A DNA stretch of 64,000 nt from SABI01 sp964453215 (GCA_964453215.1 CAYVRR010000001.1:62001-126000), one strand, 5' to 3'; shown: positions 44,086-54,007, counted from the stretch's first letter. Made by a program: numbers and translations. The notes: a model not told the origin generated them from the letters alone.

Positions 44086-44114
44086 CCATAATTGTAATAT
44101 GGGGTAGTGTCAAG
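44085..44114 (-). promoter_or_regulatory. Promoter of the MATE-tetR operon
   Basis: Minus-strand TTGACA (44109-44114), 18-base spacer, TATGGT (44085-44090). The second operator touches the -10. Confidence 0.55.
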
Positions 44115-44287
44115 TTTGTTATATCATTACGTAGACAGGTGTTTGATTAATGCGACCCTGTAATAATAGATTCTAGAATTACAAATTTAAAATGTAGGCT
44201 TTATTGTTGCACAACAAAAGTTATGATTTTTATTGATTAGTGACATTTCATGGAAACAGATTATGAAATTCAAACAGAGTATGTTTT

Positions 44288-46516
44288 TTATATTTTGGAA
44301 ACGACACTCATACAATTGTGGATATCAACACTATAGCGATTCTCTCTTTGAGTCACTTCATATGTATCATCTCGTGTGCAACCAATGCAACTTAAGCCTA
44401 ACACATCGTAGCGGTAACAACTTCTGCTGATAAATAAGGGGAGAGAAAATTCTTTTTCTACTTCACTCATTACAATTGGATAATGAGATGTATCTCTCAT
44501 AGTTCTTTCAATCCAATAATACCCACCTATTAAATTTGTAAGTGAATGGGAGAATAGGCGTGCACTTTCACTATTTGCAATATAAAGGTACACATCGATA
44601 AAGGTTTCTATCTTTTGGTACTTTTTTACCCACTCTACCTGACTTATATTGTTTAATCCAATTACTATTGGAAGAGAGATGATGGAAATAATTTCATCAA
44701 GTTGCTCCATTGCCTCTTCTTCATTGAAACAAATAGGGGGAAGAGGAATATAAGCTTTTCCATTAATTACAGAAAATACTTCATGTACTTCTTCATCTGC
44801 TTGTAGGCGTTTTAAAGCTCTTTTTAAATCAACATAGGGAAGATTTCTGTTGTGAGGGGGAGTGATAAGATTTCTTTTAGGCATCTTGCTTCCGATCTGA
44901 TTTTGTTCAGAAATAGATACAAATGGTGCCTGTATTGCATCAATAATAGACTCTTCAAGGAACGTATAAAAAGAGCGCCTCACTTCTTTTAATTGTGAGA
45001 GGGGGATAAATAGGTTACTAAGATTAAGATCATGTGTGTTGTTTATGATAATTTCTGATGCAATCACTTTCTCATGACCTCCTGTAGTAAAGATATTTTC
45101 TATGTTTTGCCTAAGAGGTTGCTCTTTTCTCGCTTCACTAGTGGTAATCGAGTAGTGTTGAGTCGTCTCTTTTGTTACCCAAGCAGGAAGCCTTGTAGCC
45201 ATAATAGCAATCTCACTCTCTAAAATGGTTATAGTTAGTGAAATGGGATAACGAAAAGGGAGATAATGAGATTCATCTATTTTTGATTTTGTTGCGTTAT
45301 GGAGAGATATCCTTCTGAGTTCGAGTGGAAAGGTGAGGGGATAGGTGCCAGGGATTTCAATATATCCCAACTCTCCCTTTTTTATTGAATTAACTTCATG
45401 AAAAGATGAGTCTAATACATCTCGTGCACTAAATTTAACCGGCTCATCCCTTTTACCCATTGTTGTATAAGTGATTAAAAGTCCATCACGGAGCGAAATT
45501 TCTTTATCAGCTTTACATAGGTAATAGCCCTTTAGCTCAAAAGACTCTTCTAGAATTGAACCAACTTTTACTCCATAGTGTCCTGGGTAGGTTGTGGTGA
45601 TTAAGGACTCTGTTGTTCGTATGCTACTCTCTGTAGGTTTATCATACCCTGTTAGCCATCCACCGCTTTGCATCCTTGCAAAAGAAGTGTTCATTTCTTC
45701 TCTCATAGACTCTATTTTCTTATCATCTTTTTCACCATCGATTAACATTCGATAATACTGTGTGGTAAGGGCAACGTATTCGGGGCTTTTCATCCGGCCC
45801 TCAACTTTCAATGAATCAATTCCAAGAGCGATGAGTTGCCTAATAGATTCTTTAGGAGTTATTACATCCTTCATAGAGAAAAAGTAGCCTTGCCTAGTCT
45901 CCTTCTCTATCTCACTTGTAAACCAAGATCTACAAATTTGAGCACACTCCCCTTTATTAGCACTCCTGTCAGTGAGAGTGCTACTTGCCATACAAAGGCC
46001 AGAAAATCCATAACACATCGCCCCATGAATAAAGACCTTTATGGAAACATCAGGGCAAGACTTTCTTATATGTGCTACTTCAGACAAGGTGAGTTCTCTT
46101 GAAAGAACTACTCGAGAAAACCCCAAAGCGACTAAAGCTTCTACCCCTTTTACACTATGAACAGCAAGTTGTGTACTTCCATGAAGGGGGAGAGTAGGGA
46201 AGTTATTGTGAATGATGGAAGCAAGACCCAAGTCTTGTACAATAATTCCATCAACTTGAATGAGCTCTAACTCTCTTAAAAGAAGAATTACTTCGCTCAT
46301 TTCATCATCATCTAACAGGGTGTTTATTGTAATATAGATTTTCTTATCTAATTCAGTAGAAAGAGTTTTCAGTTTTGCGACTTCAGGTAAGGTAAAGTTT
46401 TGTGCACCTTTACGAGCACTAAAAGAGGTAAGGCCTAGGTATACAGCGTCTGCTCCATGCAAGAATGCTTGCAAGGCTGAAGCAAAAGATCCAGCTGGTA
46501 ATGTTAATTCAATCAT
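44288..46516 (-). CDS. U32-family peptidase-like protein (RlhA/YhbU type)
   Basis: 742 residues with the U32 TIM-barrel at the N-terminus (LPAGSFASALQAFLHGADAVYLG, FIHGAMCYGFSGLCMASS). Four cysteines that bind Fe-S in the RNA-modifying members are seen in CYGFSGLC and GECAQICR. SLKVEGRMKSPEYVAL is the other family block. A long C-terminal extension with a cysteine cluster (CYRYDVLGLSCIGC) follows. U32 members are now linked to RNA hydroxylation (RlhA, TrhP) rather than proteolysis; RlhA has similar length. It overlaps the symporter gene by 4 bases (ATGA), an unexpected partner. Specific RNA or tRNA target unknown. Confidence 0.85.
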   Translation of the reverse strand: MIELTLPAGSFASALQAFLHGADAVYLGLTSFSARKGAQNFTLPEVAKLKTLSTELDKKIYITINTLLDDDEMSEVILLLRELELIQVDGIIVQDLGLASIIHNNFPTLPLHGSTQLAVHSVKGVEALVALGFSRVVLSRELTLSEVAHIRKSCPDVSIKVFIHGAMCYGFSGLCMASSTLTDRSANKGECAQICRSWFTSEIEKETRQGYFFSMKDVITPKESIRQLIALGIDSLKVEGRMKSPEYVALTTQYYRMLIDGEKDDKKIESMREEMNTSFARMQSGGWLTGYDKPTESSIRTTESLITTTYPGHYGVKVGSILEESFELKGYYLCKADKEISLRDGLLITYTTMGKRDEPVKFSARDVLDSSFHEVNSIKKGELGYIEIPGTYPLTFPLELRRISLHNATKSKIDESHYLPFRYPISLTITILESEIAIMATRLPAWVTKETTQHYSITTSEARKEQPLRQNIENIFTTGGHEKVIASEIIINNTHDLNLSNLFIPLSQLKEVRRSFYTFLEESIIDAIQAPFVSISEQNQIGSKMPKRNLITPPHNRNLPYVDLKRALKRLQADEEVHEVFSVINGKAYIPLPPICFNEEEAMEQLDEIISIISLPIVIGLNNISQVEWVKKYQKIETFIDVYLYIANSESARLFSHSLTNLIGGYYWIERTMRDTSHYPIVMSEVEKEFSLPLFISRSCYRYDVLGLSCIGCTRDDTYEVTQRENRYSVDIHNCMSVVSKI

Positions 46517-47904
46517 CTTTTTGTAGTTTCCCTCTTTTTTAATTCTTTAAGAATCTCACTATGTTTTGATTCAGTAAGAGGATAGAATAGCATTGGAATG
46601 ATTGCAATGGTAGAGGCAACAAAAGGGAGAAGGCTAATAATAGTATGTATTCCTTGCAGTGCACTTTGTTGTTGAATTTGGTTAGCGACAAATCCTGTGC
46701 TCATAAGAATCATTCCAGTAATCCACGCAGTGGCAGCGCTAGATAGTTTTACCATGAAGGTTTGGCTAGAAAAAATTAATCCCTCTTGTCTTTTACCCAC
46801 CTTTAACTCAGCATACTCAATAGTGTCAGCAAGCATACTAGTTTGTAGAACAAGGGGAGCTGCCATTCCTAAAGAGCTTACACAGTTCCAAATTAACACA
46901 GCAGCTAGATTATCCCATCCAGAGAGATAGAATCCTAAGGCTCCTACTGAGAACACTGCTAAAAGAATAATGTAGGTCATCTTTTTTCCAAACTTCTTAG
47001 CTAGTAGTGGTGTAATAACAATTCCTATGAGGATAAAAGGAATATTGACTCCAGCAATGAGTGGGTTATACATCTCATTGCCTAAATTGTACTTCGCATA
47101 ATAGATCAATGTGGAAAGTTTTGCTCCACTCGCCATATTGACAAAAAGACCACTTAGAATGAGTAGAAAGAGTGGTTTGTTTTTTAAAAGGGTCGTAAAC
47201 ACATCTTTACTCGTTGCTTGTTTTGTGTTTCTAGGGATAACTACTCGCTCTTTTACTAAGAAGAAGGTGATAGCAAATGAGATAATTGTAAGAATCCCAT
47301 AAAAAAGGGCAGTGAGTTGGAATCCTCTATCTCCATTAGCTCCTCGCCCTGCTAAATTTTCAAAGAAACGAATAAGGGGAAGTGTTCCAACAGTAGCAAG
47401 TGCAACTGCAATGGTAGCTACAAGTCGAGGGTACATAACTACAGAATTTCGTTCACTCGTATCTGCTGTGATAGCGCTACTCATTGCCCAATATGGAACA
47501 TCACTAGCTGTGTATGTGATGTCAAAAAGAATAAATGTCGCATATGCCCAAATAAGGCGCCCCCCATATGAGAGATCAGGTGCAGAGAAGCATAGAACAC
47601 TAATGGGAACAAAGAAGATTGGAGTGAATAATATCCAAGGCCTGAATTTTCCCCACCTTGAACGAGTTCTGTCAACAAATACACCCATAATTGGATCGTT
47701 CACTGCATCCCATATCTTCGTAATAAGGAGCAACAGTCCTGCAGCAGCAGGAAGTATATGAAACACATCAGTATAAAAGAAAAGAATATAATTGGATAAA
47801 AAGTAATAGGCCATATTCTGCCCAAAACACCCAATCCCATAGGCTAACTTCTCTTTCGTTGCAACTTTTGCAGTAGAGTGATGTATTGCTTGTGTAGCCA
47901 TCAT
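46513..47904 (-). CDS. GPH-family sugar symporter (MelB/XynP type)
   Basis: Membrane transporter of 463 residues with twelve helices. Typical motifs: KLAYGIGCFGQNMAYYFLSNYILFFYTDVF, KIWDAVNDPIMGVFVDRTRSRWGKFRPWI (the GPH loop with D-D-R-R) and PYWAMSSAI. It imports a glycoside with Na+ or H+. The specific sugar cannot be predicted. Start 47904 or the next ATG at 47901, which has better spacing from GGGG. Overlaps the U32 gene by 4 bases. Confidence 0.9.
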   Translation of the reverse strand: MMATQAIHHSTAKVATKEKLAYGIGCFGQNMAYYFLSNYILFFYTDVFHILPAAAGLLLLITKIWDAVNDPIMGVFVDRTRSRWGKFRPWILFTPIFFVPISVLCFSAPDLSYGGRLIWAYATFILFDITYTASDVPYWAMSSAITADTSERNSVVMYPRLVATIAVALATVGTLPLIRFFENLAGRGANGDRGFQLTALFYGILTIISFAITFFLVKERVVIPRNTKQATSKDVFTTLLKNKPLFLLILSGLFVNMASGAKLSTLIYYAKYNLGNEMYNPLIAGVNIPFILIGIVITPLLAKKFGKKMTYIILLAVFSVGALGFYLSGWDNLAAVLIWNCVSSLGMAAPLVLQTSMLADTIEYAELKVGKRQEGLIFSSQTFMVKLSSAATAWITGMILMSTGFVANQIQQQSALQGIHTIISLLPFVASTIAIIPMLFYPLTESKHSEILKELKKRETTKR

Positions 47905-48070
47905 ATACCCCGTAATATTTGAGGAGATTAAAACGTAACTAATTGCTTAAATAGTATCATGAAGATTCTTGTGGGTCAAATAGAGGGTGTAAAAAAGATG
48001 CAAAAAAAAGGTGGTGTGTTACCCTTTTTTATTATAAAAAATAGGCAAATATTTACCCAAAAAATGCATC

Positions 48071-48099
48071 TTGCATAAATTGAAAAAAATAGCTATTCT
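48071..48099 (+). promoter_or_regulatory. Promoter of pckG
   Basis: TTGCAT (48071-48076), 17-base spacer, TATTCT (48094-48099). The TTGCATAAAT block matches that of asd. ATGCA-TCT-TGCAT surrounds the -35. Confidence 0.5.
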
Positions 48100-48155
48100 T
48101 GCTCAATATTTTATCATTACACAGATTATATGTGCACTGATGTGAAGGAGCTCCA

Positions 48156-49982
48156 ATGAAGGTTCATGAAATAAAACATGAGAATTTAGTGAAGTGGATT
48201 GACGAAGTTGTCGCACTTACTAAACCAGAAAATGTCGTAGTTGCTGATGGTAGCAAAGAACAATACGACTCTTTAGTGAAAGAGATGATTGACAGTGGTC
48301 TTGCATTAAAGTTGAATGAAGAGAAAAAGCCAGGTGGTATTGCATTCTTTTCAGATCCAAGTGATGTAGCACGTGTTGAAAACCGCACCTATATTGCGAG
48401 CCTCACAAAAGAAGGTGCAGGTCCAACAAATAACTGGATAGACCCCACAGAGCTAAAACAAACCATGAAAAGTCTTTATGATGGCTGTATGAAGGGGAGA
48501 ACACTCTATGTTATTCCATTCTCCATGGGACCAGTTGGTTCAAATATAGCTAAAATTGGAGTAGAACTTACTGACAGTGCATATGTTGTTGTAAATATGA
48601 TGATTATGACTCGTGTTGGAGTAAAAGTTCTTGATGTTCTTGGCACCGATGGTGAGTATGTACAATGTCTTCACAGCGTAGGTAAACCCTTAGCAGAAGG
48701 AGAATCTGATCACGGTAAATGGCCTTGTGCCCCCCTTGATAAAAAGTATATCTCTCACTTCCCAGAAACTCGACAAATTTGGTCATATGGTTCTGGCTAT
48801 GGTGGAAATGCCCTTCTTGGGAAAAAATGTTTAGCTCTCCGTATAGCCTCAGCAATTGCAAGGGATGAGGGCTGGTTAGCAGAACATATGCTTATTTTAA
48901 AAATTACGAGCCCAGAGGGAAAGAGTAAATATATTGCAGCTGCCTTCCCATCAGCTTGTGGAAAAACAAACCTTGCTATGCTCGTTCCAACTATCAAAGA
49001 TTGGAAAGTTGAAACTATCGGTGATGATATTGCCTGGATGAAGTTTGGAGCTGATGGTAAATTATATGCAATTAACCCAGAAGCTGGGTTCTTTGGTGTT
49101 GCCCCTGGTACAAGTATGGATAGTAACCCCAACGCAATGCACTCATTGAAAGAGAACTCAATCTTCACAAACTGTGCAGTTACTGAAGATAATGATCTAT
49201 GGTGGGAAGGAATTGGATACGATGCACCAGGTGAACTTATTGACTGGAAAGGGAATAAATGGACTCAAGATAAGAGTAATAAAGACCAAAGTCCTGCCTC
49301 TCACCCCAATGCACGATTTACAGCCCCTGCAAGTCAGTGCCCAAGTATCGCAAGTGAATGGGAAGATCCTAATGGTGTGCCTATTGATGCTATTTTATTT
49401 GGAGGAAGAAGACCTCATACAGTTCCTCTCGTACACCAAGCAAGAGATTGGAATCATGGAGTATTTCTTGGTTCAATCGTAGGCTCTGAAATAACAGCTG
49501 CAGCATTAGACTTAAAAGCTGGTACTGTTCGACGAGATCCCTTTGCAATGCTTCCTTTCTGTGGATACAACATGGGTGAATATTTCCAACATTGGATTAA
49601 TATTGGCGCTACTCATGGAGAAGATAACCTTCCAAAGATTTTCTATGTGAACTGGTTTAGAAAGACAGAGAGTGGTAAATGGCTCTGGCCTGGTTTTGGT
49701 GAAAACTCACGAGTTCTTGCATGGATATTTGAAGCGTGTGATGGAACTGCTAAAACTCAAGAAACCCCAATTGGTCTCATGCCAACAATCGATGCTATCG
49801 ACCGCCCAGAAGGGGTAACTGATGAGGATATGGCTGAACTTCTCAAAGTCGATGTGAAAGGATGGCTTGATGAAGTGAGTGACATTAGGGCAAATCATTA
49901 TCCTAAATTTGGTGATAAACTACCAGTTGAATTAGCTCACATGCTTGATGTGATGGAAAATAATCTCACCTCAGCTTTATAA
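48156..49982 (+). CDS. pckG: Phosphoenolpyruvate carboxykinase (GTP)
   Basis: Interconverts oxaloacetate and PEP using GDP/GTP. 608 residues, full length for the GTP-type enzyme. Visible blocks: YVIPFSMGP, GGNALLGKKCLALRIAS, the P-loop AAFPSACGKTNLAM (from about residue 265), the metal/nucleotide loop GDDIAWMKFG, NPEAGFFGVAPGTS, FGGRRPHTVPLVHQA and MLPFCGYNMGEYFQHW. AAGGAG ribosome site. Monocistronic, closed by a strong terminator. In a fermenter it may run toward oxaloacetate for succinate. Confidence 0.97.
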   Translation: MKVHEIKHENLVKWIDEVVALTKPENVVVADGSKEQYDSLVKEMIDSGLALKLNEEKKPGGIAFFSDPSDVARVENRTYIASLTKEGAGPTNNWIDPTELKQTMKSLYDGCMKGRTLYVIPFSMGPVGSNIAKIGVELTDSAYVVVNMMIMTRVGVKVLDVLGTDGEYVQCLHSVGKPLAEGESDHGKWPCAPLDKKYISHFPETRQIWSYGSGYGGNALLGKKCLALRIASAIARDEGWLAEHMLILKITSPEGKSKYIAAAFPSACGKTNLAMLVPTIKDWKVETIGDDIAWMKFGADGKLYAINPEAGFFGVAPGTSMDSNPNAMHSLKENSIFTNCAVTEDNDLWWEGIGYDAPGELIDWKGNKWTQDKSNKDQSPASHPNARFTAPASQCPSIASEWEDPNGVPIDAILFGGRRPHTVPLVHQARDWNHGVFLGSIVGSEITAAALDLKAGTVRRDPFAMLPFCGYNMGEYFQHWINIGATHGEDNLPKIFYVNWFRKTESGKWLWPGFGENSRVLAWIFEACDGTAKTQETPIGLMPTIDAIDRPEGVTDEDMAELLKVDVKGWLDEVSDIRANHYPKFGDKLPVELAHMLDVMENNLTSAL

Positions 49983-50006
49983 AAATTAGTATCTTTTAGT
50001 TACATG

Positions 50007-50040
50007 CCCTACTAGAATTTCTCTAGTAGGGTTGTTTTTT
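50007..50040 (+). terminator. Rho-independent terminator of pckG
   Basis: Perfect 10-bp stem (50007-50016 and 50022-50031, 5-base loop) followed by TTGTTTTTT. Confidence 0.92.
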
Positions 50041-50065
50041 CTCTATCTTATTATATACTCCCTTT

Positions 50066-51013
50066 ATGAGCCAAGTAGAAAGAATCTATTATATTGATAG
50101 AGCTATTCAAGAAAATGGGGCTGTAACAACAAAAGAAGTGGCAGCACATTTTGAAAATAGTGAGCGTCAGATTAAACGAGATATCGAATATATGAGGGAG
50201 CGAATAGGGATGCCTCTCATATATGATTACACCAAAAGGGGATATCGCTATGATAAAGAGTCTTCCCTATTGCGCTATAGCAATGAAAAAGCTCTCATCT
50301 TTTTCTCCCTTCTAAAATCAATATTAGCAAATAAAGATATGCTCCCTTTAATTGATAAAGAGGCGATGAGGATTGTTAAAGAAGCAATGAGCTCTGATTA
50401 TAGAGATATTAGTGACAAAATTACCTACACTTCAGTGATCGCAGATCCTCCTGACTACTCTACCTTTAGTGAGTGTTGTAAGGCTTTAAAAGATAATATG
50501 GCAATCACTATCGCATATGTGAATGCAAACAATATACCCTCCATTCGTACAATTGAGCCCCTTCATCTTATCTCTTACTCTGCTAGGTGGTATATGATTG
50601 CTTTTGATTTAACAAAGCAAGATTTAAGGAGTTTCTATTTAACTCGAATACAAAGTATCATGGTGACATCCCTACCTATTGCAAAGCGAGATATTGAGAG
50701 TCGACTTGCTTCTTACATTTCATCAGGGTTTGGAATATTTCATGGAGAAGAAGCGTTTCGTGTGGGACTAGAAATCTATGCACCAGCTTCCTATACAGTC
50801 AAGAATCAACTGTGGCATAAAGATCAAAAGCTTACTGAGTCTACGAGAAATGGTGAGGTAGTTGTAACACTAGAAGTTCCCACTACCCACCTATCAGAAA
50901 TACTTAGTAAGGTTCTTAGTTTTGGTTCATTAGCAAAACCTCTCTATCCTCATGAGTTTGTCGAATTATGGAAAAGCGAGGTTAAGAAGTTAGGAGAGAT
51001 CGCTCAAGATTAA
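50066..51013 (+). CDS. WYL-domain transcription regulator
   Basis: Regulator of 315 residues: N-terminal winged HTH (VERIYYIDRAIQENGAVTTKEVAAHF then SERQIKRDIEYMRER), then a WYL ligand domain (about 140-210, IEPLHLISYSARWYMIAFDL) and a WCX C-terminal domain (VGLEIYAPASYTVKNQ). WYL proteins sense nucleotides or other small ligands, and many control DNA-damage or defence genes. No defence genes are near. Its 3' end overlaps the convergent reductase gene by 32 bases. Confidence 0.88.
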   Translation: MSQVERIYYIDRAIQENGAVTTKEVAAHFENSERQIKRDIEYMRERIGMPLIYDYTKRGYRYDKESSLLRYSNEKALIFFSLLKSILANKDMLPLIDKEAMRIVKEAMSSDYRDISDKITYTSVIADPPDYSTFSECCKALKDNMAITIAYVNANNIPSIRTIEPLHLISYSARWYMIAFDLTKQDLRSFYLTRIQSIMVTSLPIAKRDIESRLASYISSGFGIFHGEEAFRVGLEIYAPASYTVKNQLWHKDQKLTESTRNGEVVVTLEVPTTHLSEILSKVLSFGSLAKPLYPHEFVELWKSEVKKLGEIAQD

Positions 51014-51920
51014 TTGTATCTATTCCAGCAAGAAGTAGTCCTAAGGTATCTATAAGGGGCGTTGAAAGATTATGTTTTTTAGCAAGTTCACTTGCTTTGA
51101 TACAAAACCATCTGTTTTCACTAACTCTCCCTGCTTCAATATCTTGAAGCATACTTGTTTTTCCATTCTTTTCTAGTTGAGAGAATATCCTTTGGTAGAG
51201 GTCAATGTAAGACTCATCAACTCCTTCAATGCCCTCTTTTTTAGAGAGTGCTATTACCTCTTTTTGTGTCTCTATGATAAGGTGTTTAATCTCCTTAATT
51301 CCGACACAAGCTCCATACCCAGCACGAGTAATGGCACTTACCGTATTGATACTCACATTTATCATAAACTTTGCCCACATCTCAGTGTGAATATTCTCTG
51401 CAATACGATAATTTATATGTGCTTTCTCAAATAGCTTTCCCACCTCTAAGATTCTTTCACTTTTTTGATTATCTTTTTCTCCCATAATAATGATGCCTTC
51501 AGTAGAGTAGTTAATAGAATTCCCAATTCTCGTTGAATCTATTGCTGTAGCAAAAGCATAAAGTATATGTGCTTCTTTGAAGGCATCTTCAAGAATAGCT
51601 TCACTATCTATCCCATTTAATAGAGAAATAATTGTTGTTCCCTTCTTTACTACGTTTTTAATAAGGGGTAGGGCATCTAACAGGTGGTTATTTTTTGTTG
51701 CGATTATTATGAGGTCACTTGGTGGTGTATGTTCATCTGGGGTTATGAAGTTAAACTCTTTATTTTCACCATTAAGAATAACTCCATCTTGTATGTATCG
51801 ATTTTTACGATCTTGATCTACGAGGACAAAAAGGTTCTCACTTCCTAGATAGAGATCTAATCTATTAGCATAGATAGCACCCACTGCACCAAGGCCCACA
51901 ACAGATACGTTTTTAATCAT
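50982..51920 (-). CDS. 2-dehydropantoate 2-reductase family protein (PanE/ApbA)
   Basis: NADPH-dependent ketopantoate-type reductase of 312 residues. Rossmann motif VVGLGAVGAIYA (residues about 7-18), ATKNNHLLDALP, LLNGIDSE, and the catalytic lysine in MWAKFMINVSINTVSAITRAGYG. C-terminal helical domain ends in LLAGIDTINLER. No other pantothenate gene is near; relatives include non-pantothenate reductases. It precedes no gene closely on its strand. Good ribosome site AGGAG 11 bases upstream, slightly far. Confidence 0.82.
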   Translation of the reverse strand: MIKNVSVVGLGAVGAIYANRLDLYLGSENLFVLVDQDRKNRYIQDGVILNGENKEFNFITPDEHTPPSDLIIIATKNNHLLDALPLIKNVVKKGTTIISLLNGIDSEAILEDAFKEAHILYAFATAIDSTRIGNSINYSTEGIIIMGEKDNQKSERILEVGKLFEKAHINYRIAENIHTEMWAKFMINVSINTVSAITRAGYGACVGIKEIKHLIIETQKEVIALSKKEGIEGVDESYIDLYQRIFSQLEKNGKTSMLQDIEAGRVSENRWFCIKASELAKKHNLSTPLIDTLGLLLAGIDTINLERSLLTS

Positions 51921-51934
51921 CTTTATCTTTTCTC

Positions 51935-53026
51935 CTACTTTTTTGCTAAGGTGATAAGTAATTCAGGGAGCGTTTCAAAGGACTTTTTATCAATTGATTC
52001 ATCAACGCTGTGCGCCCCTGTGTAGCCACTTGCAAGAGTAATTGCATCAATATTGTATCCTCTTAAGATATTAGTATCAGAACCTCCTCCACTTGTAGCC
52101 CCCTTATAGGGGATGTGGAGGGTATTGCATGCTTCTTTAAACTTTAATAGTGCTTTATTACCATCATCTATTGTATAGGAAGGGTATGCTAATTCACTTT
52201 CAATAGTATATGAGCCCCCTATAGCGCCAACAGCTTTGATACAACACATTTCAAGGTGCGCAAGGTGTCCATGACATTTTTCTTTTGTATTACTGCGTAT
52301 TTCAAGGTGTATTTCACATTCCTGCGGAACAATGTTTGTTGCTTTACCACCACAGATAGTTCCAACATTAGCAGTTGTGAGTTCATCTATTCGTAGTAAT
52401 TTCATTTGATCTATTGCTCGAGATGCTAATGAAATTGCACTCACTCCCGTTTCTGGATTGAATCCTGCGTGAGCAGCTTTTCCCTTGAAGATTATGTGAG
52501 CATCTAATTTAGCAGGAGATTGGAGGACGACATTTCCAATGGCGAGTTGAGCATCTAAAATATAGGCTGCTTTAATAGGTGGCAGGAGAGAGATGTCGAG
52601 GTTTTTCACCCCATGAAGCCCTGTCTCCTCTTCAACACTGAAAAGAAGGACGATTGGGTGGGTCTCTATATTCTTTTCAAGAATCTCTTCAATAGCGACG
52701 AGGGTAGAGGCAATCGCTGATTTATCATCAGCTCCAAGAGCTGTAGTTCCATCCGTGTATATCCTCTTTTCATCTTCTACCACCTTCACATTTGTTGCAT
52801 GAGGAACTGTATCAAGGTGTGTAGAAAATAGAATTGCCTCTGTTGAATAATCTTTTGATGGGTATGCCACCACGTTACCATATGAGTCGATTACAGTTTT
52901 AATGTTGAGATTGTTGAGGTATGCTACTACAAATTCCCTTATCTCTTTCTCTTGTTTTGAGGGTGAGTTTATAGAAACAAGTTCTAAAAATAGTTTGATT
53001 GCTTTATCAATTTTATTGTTTTTCAT
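51935..53026 (-). CDS. M20-family metallopeptidase (PepT-like)
   Basis: Zinc peptidase of 363 residues. Metal ligands are in FSTHLDTVPHA (H, D), LGADDKSAIAS (bridging D) and SVEEETGLHG (catalytic E and ligand E); the C-terminal histidine is in GYTGAHSVDESI. A dimerisation lid domain lies in the middle (AHIIFKGKAAHAGFNPETGVSAI). Related to PepT tripeptidases and acyl-amino-acid deacylases. Sits 14 bases upstream of the PanE-like gene, so they are probably co-transcribed. Substrate uncertain. Confidence 0.88.
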   Translation of the reverse strand: MKNNKIDKAIKLFLELVSINSPSKQEKEIREFVVAYLNNLNIKTVIDSYGNVVAYPSKDYSTEAILFSTHLDTVPHATNVKVVEDEKRIYTDGTTALGADDKSAIASTLVAIEEILEKNIETHPIVLLFSVEEETGLHGVKNLDISLLPPIKAAYILDAQLAIGNVVLQSPAKLDAHIIFKGKAAHAGFNPETGVSAISLASRAIDQMKLLRIDELTTANVGTICGGKATNIVPQECEIHLEIRSNTKEKCHGHLAHLEMCCIKAVGAIGGSYTIESELAYPSYTIDDGNKALLKFKEACNTLHIPYKGATSGGGSDTNILRGYNIDAITLASGYTGAHSVDESIDKKSFETLPELLITLAKK

Positions 53027-53119
53027 AAAAATTCCTTTTTGTCGTTATTAGATTAAGATAATAGCATACTCTTAATCTATTATTCCACAGAGTTGTGAGT
53101 TTCTGTTATAGTGCAAGGT

Positions 53120-54007
53120 ATGTATACCTATAAATTGATTGATAGTGATGAAAAGTATAAGAAGCAACGAGAGATATGGGATGAAAAAGGGATTACCTCC
53201 TTTGCCATTGATTTTGAAGGTGAGTTCAACTTACATATCTATGGGGAGCATTTGTGCCTTATTCAGCTCTTTGATGGAAAAGAGTATTTTCTTATTGACC
53301 CGCTTTATGTTTCTTTTGATCTTTTGATTCCTTTTTTTACCAACCCTACAATTGAAAAAATAATGTTTGACTCCTCAAGTGATGCCTCTTTGTTATATAA
53401 GCAATATCAGATTGAGATGAAGGGGGTCTATGATGTTGCTCTTGCTGCCTCTTTAATTGGGTTTAAAGGAAATCTAAGTGCGTTAATCGCAAAAGTTACT
53501 CACCAAGAAGCATCTACTGGAAAGAAAGGGTTTCAAAAAGCAAATTGGCTTACTCGTCCAATTACACAAAAGTTAGTTGAGTATGCCCTTCAAGATGTTG
53601 AACACTTGTTTACTATCAAAGAATATTTAGCAAAAGAGATAGCCACCCTTGGATTAATTGAAGAGGATAAGGTGATACAACAAAGTGCTGCAAAGGTGAA
53701 AAAGCAGATTGTCCCTGGGTGGAAAAAATTACCTGGATTTAAATATATGAAAAGTGGGGAAAAAATTTATCTAAAGTGGATATTTGAATCACGAGATATG
53801 CTTGCTAAAGAGCTAAACCTTCCCCCTTTTAGAGTATTAGATAAAAGGATTATTGTTGATTTAGCAAAACATCCAATTCATGAATATAGTGAATTACAGA
53901 AAAAAATCTCTCATCCAAACAAGAGAATAGAAGCATCCCTCTTAAGCTTACTTGTTGTTGGCTTAGAGGGAGCTAAAAAAGAAGTTGAAGATAAAGTAGC
54001 ACGATAA
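53120..54007 (+). CDS. RNase D-like 3'-5' exonuclease with HRDC domain
   Basis: About 295 residues. DEDD exonuclease domain: D and E in FAIDFEGEF, D in IMFDSSSDASLLYK, and the last D of EYALQDVEHLFTIKEY with the YxxxD pattern. The C-terminus (about 205-290) resembles an HRDC domain (WIFESRDMLAKELNLPPFRVLDKRIIVDLAK). It trims RNA 3' ends, for example tRNA precursors. The ATG at 53120 is taken; a GTG at 53111 gives three more residues and neither has a clean ribosome site. Ends one base from the convergent xanthine dehydrogenase stop. Confidence 0.82.
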   Translation: MYTYKLIDSDEKYKKQREIWDEKGITSFAIDFEGEFNLHIYGEHLCLIQLFDGKEYFLIDPLYVSFDLLIPFFTNPTIEKIMFDSSSDASLLYKQYQIEMKGVYDVALAASLIGFKGNLSALIAKVTHQEASTGKKGFQKANWLTRPITQKLVEYALQDVEHLFTIKEYLAKEIATLGLIEEDKVIQQSAAKVKKQIVPGWKKLPGFKYMKSGEKIYLKWIFESRDMLAKELNLPPFRVLDKRIIVDLAKHPIHEYSELQKKISHPNKRIEASLLSLLVVGLEGAKKEVEDKVAR

